From Oscillospiraceae bacterium (lineage in GTDB: Bacteria > Bacillota > Clostridia > Oscillospirales > CAG-272): a stretch of DNA of 64,000 bases. The DNA lies in NCBI GenBank assembly GCA_015065295.1, contig SVQN01000001.1:1-64000 (forward strand), in the 5' to 3' direction. The notes below the pieces were generated by a model that ran no database searches, was not told the DNA's origin, and saw nothing but the letters and a program-made list of their open reading frames with translations. Positions 58,159 to 64,000 of the stretch are shown piece after piece. Position numbers and translations under genes: made by a program. Numbering within the stretch: the first letter of the stretch is position 1; the number at the start of each line of letters is the position of its first letter.

Positions 58159-58175
58159 TAATCTCCGAGGTTTTC

Positions 58176-59261
58176 ATGAAATTATCCGATAAACTATCCG
58201 CCCTTTTTTCCCGTTCTTCCGAACCCGACGATTTCTCCGGCGAGCTTTCCATCGACGATGTACCGGCTCACGGGGACGAAAACGGCGTGTTCCTCAACTC
58301 CCTTGACGACCTGACCGAACAGGATATCGAGCTGAACTCCGTCGCCGAACAGGCCGCGAAGCTCGCGTTCTCCGAAATCCTCCGCCGCATCGTCTTCTAT
58401 GTCTCCCTGACCGTCTTTATCATCAGCTGCGTCCTTCTTGTGCAGAACCTCATCGACAAGCGCAGGGGCGTCGAAATCTACGACCGGCTCGAGGCGGAAT
58501 TCTTCTCCACCGGCTTCTCGATGAATCTGTCCGATGCCTTCCGTCCGGAAGAGGGCGAGGTCAAATACCTTGCCGCCGACACCGAATCGACCACGCTCAA
58601 CGACATGACCTCCATCCTCGCCGGTATGGAAGCCGAAAATCCGAAGGACGTTGTGACCATCGAAAAGAAGGAATACAACGAGGAACTCGAAATGATGCGC
58701 GCCGGGCTGACCTCGCTCGCCACCATCAACCCCGACGTATACGGCTGGATCACCGTCGAGGGGACGAACATCAACTACCCGCTCGTCCAGGGGAGTGACA
58801 ACGACTACTACCTGAACCACGCCTACACGGGCGAATTCCTCCCCATCGGCTCGATTTTCGTGGATTTCCGCTGTGAAGATTCGATCACGCGGAACTTCAA
58901 CACGGTCATCTACGGCCACAACATCCAGACGGGGACAATGTTCCACGACGTGACGAAATTCTTCAAGGACGACTACTTCAACGACACCTACATCTACATC
59001 TACACCCTCGACGGCATCTACGTCTACGAGCCGTTCTCGATCTACAAGACCCGCGAGGACTACAACTACTTCCGCACAGGCTTCACGTCCGCCGAGGACT
59101 TCATCGGCTTCGCAGAAGAACTGTGCGAGAATTCGGAAAAACAAAAAGAGGTAAACTTTACCAAAAACAGCCGAATCATCACGCTGTCGACCTGCACGAA
59201 CATCGTCCAGAGCGAGCGGTACGCGCTTCACGCGAAGCTGGTGAAGACGATTCTGGACTGA
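58176..59261 (+). CDS. Class B-like sortase
   Basis: DVYGWITVEGTNINYPLVQGSDNDYYLNHAYTGEFLPIGSIFVDFRC...NTVIYGHNIQTGTMFHDV...RIITLSTCTNIVQSERYALHAKLV. Confidence 0.92.
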   Translation: MKLSDKLSALFSRSSEPDDFSGELSIDDVPAHGDENGVFLNSLDDLTEQDIELNSVAEQAAKLAFSEILRRIVFYVSLTVFIISCVLLVQNLIDKRRGVEIYDRLEAEFFSTGFSMNLSDAFRPEEGEVKYLAADTESTTLNDMTSILAGMEAENPKDVVTIEKKEYNEELEMMRAGLTSLATINPDVYGWITVEGTNINYPLVQGSDNDYYLNHAYTGEFLPIGSIFVDFRCEDSITRNFNTVIYGHNIQTGTMFHDVTKFFKDDYFNDTYIYIYTLDGIYVYEPFSIYKTREDYNYFRTGFTSAEDFIGFAEELCENSEKQKEVNFTKNSRIITLSTCTNIVQSERYALHAKLVKTILD

Positions 59262-59279
59262 ATCTTCAATCAACGTCTT

Positions 59280-59742
59280 TTTTACAGGACGTTTGTGAAT
59301 GCAGACTTTTTCTCGTCCTACGCGGACGGCGCACAAATGGAGTTCACGGAGTGAACTCCGTCAGACGCCGCCCCTTTGTGAATTTCCGGCTTGACGTTCG
59401 GGGGACTCGCCCTTAAGGGCTCAGACATACAGCGGTTTGCACTCAGCAAATCGCTCGGAAGAACAGTGATTTTGTTTTACTGAAAAGTGGAACCTTAATT
59501 TCAAGTTTCCACCCATGGCTATTACTACTGAACTTATAATTTGGACAGATTTGCACCCAAACCTTGTCCCTTCCTATAAAGCTGAATGCGGGCAAACCGC
59601 TGTTTGTCCGAGGTCTCAAGACCGAGTCCCCCGAACGATTTATAGAGCGGGGTGATTCATAAGAGGGCTTCGCTCCGGAAGCCCTCTTATGCGCCGTCCG
59701 CGCAGGACGAGAAAAAGTCTGCATTTACAAACGTCCTGTAAA
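59280..59742. repeat. Palindromic repeat family P2, copy B (core inverted versus copy A)
   Basis: Near-perfect ~50 bp TIRs: tttacaggacgtttgtgaatgcagactttttctcgtcctacgcggacggcgca / tgcgccgtccgcgcaggacgagaaaaagtctgcatttacaaacgtcctgtaaa. Confidence 0.9.
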
Positions 59743-59771
59743 ATAAACATACATCATAGGAAATACAAAAA

Positions 59772-60671
59772 ATGAAGAATATAATAAACCTGTTGGTTTG
59801 CCCCCACTGCGGAACGCCGTTGTCCCGCGAGAATAAATCCCTCCGCTGTGACAGCGGACATTCGTTCGATGTCGCCAAGGCCGGGTACGTCAACCTCCTT
59901 CCTCCCGGGAAAGAGAAAAACGCCCGTACCGGCGACGAACGCGATATGGTCAAGGCGCGTGAGGAATTCCTCTCCGCCGGTCATTACGCCGCCATTTCCG
60001 ATGCCCTTGCCGATGCCGCCGCGCAGTATGCTCCCCGTGAGAGCTATACCGTCTGCGACATGGGCTGCGGCGAAGGCTACCATACCTGCCGCTTTGCCGC
60101 CCGTCTCGCCGAACGCACCGGCGCACCCGTCACCGCCGTCGGCTTCGATGCCTCCAAATATGCCGCCGAACGCGGCTGCAAACGCGCTGTCCGCGAAGGA
60201 TTTTTCCCCAAAGACGGCATCGGCGCACCCCATGACGGCAGGATCACCGTCGGCTTCCTCCCGGGCAACCTCTTCCATCTGCCCCTCGCCGACCACTGCG
60301 TCAACATCGCGCTCAGTATGTTCGCACCCGTTGCAGGCGACGAAGCACGGCGCATCCTCACCGACGACGGCATCCTGATCGTCGTGTCGTCCGGCAGAGA
60401 TCACCTGCTCGAACTGCGCGGACGCATCTACGACGATGTCCGTCTCTCCGACGACCTCCCCCCGGTTCCGGACGGATTCACCGAAATTGCAAGAATATCC
60501 AACAAATACCAAACCTCTCTCCCGGACACAGACACGCTGAAAAACCTGTTCACGATGACGCCGTTCTACTACAAGACGACAGAAGCAGGCCGGGAACGCC
60601 TGTTTTCGTCAGCAATGCCGTTTGAAGTTACGGTAGACGTAAATTACTCGATCTTTAAGACTAAGGACTAA
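59772..60671 (+). CDS. RlmA-like rRNA (guanine-N1)-methyltransferase
   Basis: LVCPHCGTPLSRENKSLRCDSGHSFDVAKAGYVNLLPPGKEKNARTGDERDMVKAREEFL (zinc ribbon plus SAM motif CDMGCGEGYHT). Confidence 0.9.
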   Translation: MKNIINLLVCPHCGTPLSRENKSLRCDSGHSFDVAKAGYVNLLPPGKEKNARTGDERDMVKAREEFLSAGHYAAISDALADAAAQYAPRESYTVCDMGCGEGYHTCRFAARLAERTGAPVTAVGFDASKYAAERGCKRAVREGFFPKDGIGAPHDGRITVGFLPGNLFHLPLADHCVNIALSMFAPVAGDEARRILTDDGILIVVSSGRDHLLELRGRIYDDVRLSDDLPPVPDGFTEIARISNKYQTSLPDTDTLKNLFTMTPFYYKTTEAGRERLFSSAMPFEVTVDVNYSIFKTKD

Positions 60672-60684
60672 GGGCTTTATTTTT

Positions 60685-61410
60685 ATGAAAATCTCAATCA
60701 TCATTCCCATGTATAACGAAGCTGCCATCGCGGAAGACTGCGTCCGTACGCTCGCTTCTGCCATGGCAAATACCGGCTTCCCCTGCGAAATCCTCTTTTC
60801 CGACGACGGTTCCACCGACGACTGCGCCGCCATTGTCGAAAAAACCGCCCGTGAACTTGCGCTCACAGGCGTGGATATCCGCGTCGTCCGTGCCGATAAA
60901 AACCACGGCAAAGGTCATGCCGTCCGTCTCGGGATGCAGGCGGCACAGGGCGAACTCTGCCTCTTCACGGACTGCGACCTCGCTTACGGTACGGACATCA
61001 TCCCCGCCATGGCGAATCGCATGAGTTCTTCCCCGGCGGATGTCCTCATCGGCTCCCGCGCCATCGCAGAGGACGGCTACGCGGGCTATACTCTCGCGCG
61101 CAAACTGGCATCCAAGGCGTACGTCCGCCTTCTCGCGCTTTCGGCAGGCTTCCGCTATACGGATTCCCAGTGCGGCATCAAGCTGTTCCGCCGGGAAGCG
61201 GCGAAGAAGATCTTCTCCCTTGCCGAAACCGACGGCTGGGCATTCGACTTCGAGCTGCTCCTCCTTGCGGACAAACTCGGCTGCAAAATCGAAGAATACC
61301 CGGTCAAAGTCCTGAACCACCGGGAATCCAAGATTCATCTGATCTCGGACAGCCTGAAAATGGCGGGAGACGTAAGGAAGATAAAAAAGAGAATAGAGAA
61401 GAGTGAATAG
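60685..61410 (+). CDS. Family 2 glycosyltransferase (dolichyl-phosphate-type)
   Basis: ISIIIPMYNEAAIAEDCV...FSDDGSTDDCA...DCDLAYGTDIIPAM...DSQCGIKLFRREAA. Confidence 0.9.
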   Translation: MKISIIIPMYNEAAIAEDCVRTLASAMANTGFPCEILFSDDGSTDDCAAIVEKTARELALTGVDIRVVRADKNHGKGHAVRLGMQAAQGELCLFTDCDLAYGTDIIPAMANRMSSSPADVLIGSRAIAEDGYAGYTLARKLASKAYVRLLALSAGFRYTDSQCGIKLFRREAAKKIFSLAETDGWAFDFELLLLADKLGCKIEEYPVKVLNHRESKIHLISDSLKMAGDVRKIKKRIEKSE

Positions 61411-61500
61411 AGAAAAGAGAAAAGAAATTGTTGATTTTTGGCACGCGCGCGTGTCAAAAATCTTCCTTTTCTCTTCACTCTTCTCTTTTCACTTTTCTCT
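61390..61500. repeat. GAGTGAATAGAGAA-type hairpin repeat between convergent genes
   Basis: agaatagagaagagtgaatagagaaaagagaaaag...cttttctcttcactcttctcttttcacttttctct, inner ggcacgcgcgcgtgtc. Confidence 0.7.
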
Positions 61501-62342
61501 CATGAATAAAACCTGTGTTCTCCGATCGCCATGACGAAATCCCGGTTCTGCGGAATCCACAGACTGGACGCGATCCGCTCGTTCAGGAAGTACAGCATCG
61601 TTTCGTCCAGGACTGCGCCGTCCAGACACAGCTTCGCCGCAAGGACGGAATCCGCGTTCGGCTCCTTGTCAATCGCTCCGTTGACCGTCGGCGTGAACTG
61701 GACACCGTGCTCGTTGTCGAAAATCACGTCGTACACCGTGTCCGGAAATTCGTCCGATTCCACCCGGTTCAGGATCACGTTCCCGACCGCCAGTTTTCCG
61801 TCGAACGGCTCCCCCTGCGCTTCCGCGTGGATGATCTTCGACAGCCAGTGCAGGTCTTCTTCGTCATAGAATTCCTCCGCCGGTACCGCCGCGCTCCGTT
61901 CGCGCACCAGATACGTCGTGTTGTCTTCGTAGACGTATGTAGTGTCAAAGCCGAATGCCTTGGCCGCACCGGACAGTGGGATGTACATGGTATCGTTCTC
62001 AGTGAATACGCCGTATTCGCACCAGATCATGCGCCCGTTCGCCTCGATGTGGAATTCGTCTTCCGGCGCACGCAGAAGGAGCGAATCGGTTCGGACGTAC
62101 GCGGCCGCCTCGTCCTCTTCCCACCAGACAACGGCGTTGTCCGCCATGCAGGCGAATTCCCGCAGGGCGACGTAGGCAATATCGTTGACGGACAGCACGT
62201 CCCCGTCGTAGGCGAAGCCGTCCACAACGATGTCAAAATCGGCAGGCTCGGTATCGTAGAGACATTCCGCCGCCGCAGGGACGGACAATACGGCAAGAGC
62301 GGCAAGGCTGGCAATAAATTTGGATTTGGATGTAAGTTTCAT
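61500..62342 (-). CDS. Cell wall hydrolase (SleB-like) with copper-amine-oxidase-like N-terminal domain
   Basis: MKLTSKSKFIASLAALAVLSVPAAAE (signal); DEEDLHWLSKIIHAEAQGEPFDGKLAVGNVILNRVESDEFPDTVYDVIF. Confidence 0.88.
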   Translation of the reverse strand: MKLTSKSKFIASLAALAVLSVPAAAECLYDTEPADFDIVVDGFAYDGDVLSVNDIAYVALREFACMADNAVVWWEEDEAAAYVRTDSLLLRAPEDEFHIEANGRMIWCEYGVFTENDTMYIPLSGAAKAFGFDTTYVYEDNTTYLVRERSAAVPAEEFYDEEDLHWLSKIIHAEAQGEPFDGKLAVGNVILNRVESDEFPDTVYDVIFDNEHGVQFTPTVNGAIDKEPNADSVLAAKLCLDGAVLDETMLYFLNERIASSLWIPQNRDFVMAIGEHRFYS

Positions 62343-62675
62343 AATTCCTCCGGTGAGTTGCTCATGAGATTGACGATCCGGAGATGCAGGAGCAGTATGG
62401 ATTGGTACAGGGGCATTTTCCTCCCTGCGTCTCCGATTATACCATAATACCACCAAAAAATTAACAGGTAAATAATTCCGCACCACTTAACCCAATATTT
62501 CCCAATCACCCGTTTTCACCCTGTCGAACGGTCTTCCCAATCCGGTCGAATGCGGTCGGAAACGGATTTTTTACATTAATACTATGGATTTTTTCTGCCG
62601 GATGAATTATAATAAGTACATCTCTCCCTGAATCCAATAAATTTGAACGATTTTCCATAGATGGAGTAAATTCGC

Positions 62676-64000
62676 ATGAAATTCAAGCGCATCCCGTCCC
62701 TTGCCGCCCTCGTTTCCGCAGCCGCCATCCTGCTGCAGGCGACATCGTGCGGGTTCATCATCGTCAACGATATGTCCCACGAAGCCGGTGAATCTGCCCC
62801 CGGTTCCGCAGAAAATGCCGCTTCCGCCGAAACCACCGCGTTCCAGCCGGAAGACTATACCCCCTATACCCCAAAGGACTACTACAGCCTGTCCAGACAG
62901 TATCTGGCAGACCTCCCCGAACGTGACTACGGCGGTTCCGTCTTCTTCATCACGACCCCCTCGACGGACTACATCGACCCCGACAATACCGCTTCCGTCG
63001 TCAATAAACTCGCCGTCGAGCGCAATGAAGATGTCGCGGAACAGTTCGGCGTGACCATGATCCCCACCGTTTCCGACGCGTCCACCATGCTGTCCGAGCT
63101 GGCGCAGGCGGTCGCCGCCGATTCCTACTATACCGACCTCCTCATGGTTCCGGTCTATATGGTCGGCAATTTCCGCGCCGCCGATACCCTCATCAATATG
63201 CGTACCCTCCCGTTTTTCAACGTCGATCAGCCCTACTTCAATAAGGATTCCTCCGACATGACCTCCGGCGGCTATTCGACCTACGGTATCGCGGGTCAGG
63301 CGAGCATTGCGCCGTCCTCCTTCTCCGCACTGTTTATGAACAAAAATGTCCTCATCGAAGCCGGTCTCGATCCTTACGCTCTCTACGATTCCGCCGCACA
63401 GGGAACCCTGACGTGGGACAATATCCTCACCTGTATCAATGCGGTCAAAACCCTCAACGGCGACCGTACCGCGTCCGGACTTCCCGCGTATTATACCATG
63501 ACCGCGCAGAATACCGCCGACCGCCTCCCTGACCTCGTCTTCAAATCCGGCGGCAACGATTACGTCAAAACCGGTACCCGCGCGATTCCCGTCATCGGCT
63601 ATACCGTCAAAACCGTCCAGAAAACCATGGATATTCTGGCACAGTTCTATAACGACCAGTATTCCATCACCGACTCCACCGCAGGCGCGATCAACTGCTT
63701 CTCCGGCGGCGAATCGGCATTTTTAGTCGATTATCTCTATATCATGTCATGGATGCCCGGCGCGAAAGCGGACTGGGGCGTTCTTCCGCTCCCGAAAGGC
63801 AAGGAAGCCGACGACTACCGGACACTGATCTCGAACACGGAACTGGTCTTTGCCGTCCCGAAGAATCATACCAACGGCGAAATCCCGGCAATCATCCTCT
63901 CGGCCCTGAACGCCGCTTCCTACGGCCATATTTATGACGAATATGTGAACTACCACATGGCCGAAGTCCTCCGCGACAACGACTCGATCAATATGCTGGA
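62676..64000 (+). CDS. Extracellular solute-binding-type lipoprotein (partial, runs off the window)
   Basis: MKFKRIPSLAALVSAAAILLQATSCGFIIVNDMSHEAGE... lipobox; ...YTDLLMVPVYMVGNFRAADTLINMRTLPFFNVDQPYFNKD...; open to the window end and absent from the ORF track for lack of a stop. Confidence 0.75.
   Translation, partial: MKFKRIPSLAALVSAAAILLQATSCGFIIVNDMSHEAGESAPGSAENAASAETTAFQPEDYTPYTPKDYYSLSRQYLADLPERDYGGSVFFITTPSTDYIDPDNTASVVNKLAVERNEDVAEQFGVTMIPTVSDASTMLSELAQAVAADSYYTDLLMVPVYMVGNFRAADTLINMRTLPFFNVDQPYFNKDSSDMTSGGYSTYGIAGQASIAPSSFSALFMNKNVLIEAGLDPYALYDSAAQGTLTWDNILTCINAVKTLNGDRTASGLPAYYTMTAQNTADRLPDLVFKSGGNDYVKTGTRAIPVIGYTVKTVQKTMDILAQFYNDQYSITDSTAGAINCFSGGESAFLVDYLYIMSWMPGAKADWGVLPLPKGKEADDYRTLISNTELVFAVPKNHTNGEIPAIILSALNAASYGHIYDEYVNYHMAEVLRDNDSINML

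Overview
This window looks like a chromosomal segment of an uncultured, gut-type Firmicute (Clostridia/Oscillospirales-like; taxonomy inferred from gene and repeat style only). Housekeeping genes are coaD, rsmD, uvrC, an HPr gene and ileS with an Ile T-box leader. Accessory genes include GH36 alpha-galactosidase, sialate O-acetylesterase, two URO-D-family proteins, a pectate-lyase-like protein, a glycyl radical enzyme, a BlaI/BlaR1 pair, HtrA next to a two-component system, a Phd/VapC toxin-antitoxin pair, an AT-rich type II restriction-modification island, a sortase B, and three solute-binding-type lipoproteins without adjacent permeases. An IS256-type transposase and rearranged TnpV fragments sit at the left edge. 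The strongest unexplained signal is intergenic: at least six families of palindromic or foldback repeats. These include a ~685 bp palindrome, a ~460 bp family whose core is inverted between its two copies, a 158 bp element with 15 bp TIRs and a perfect 7 bp TSD, a hairpin family abutting start and stop codons, and an ACTAATG-type hairpin family that supplies stop codons to adjacent genes. Other notable items are a T-box-like leader upstream of a nucleoside phosphorylase and two aberrant initiator-tRNA-like genes. All calls come from reading the sequence and ORF track by eye; no database search was run.
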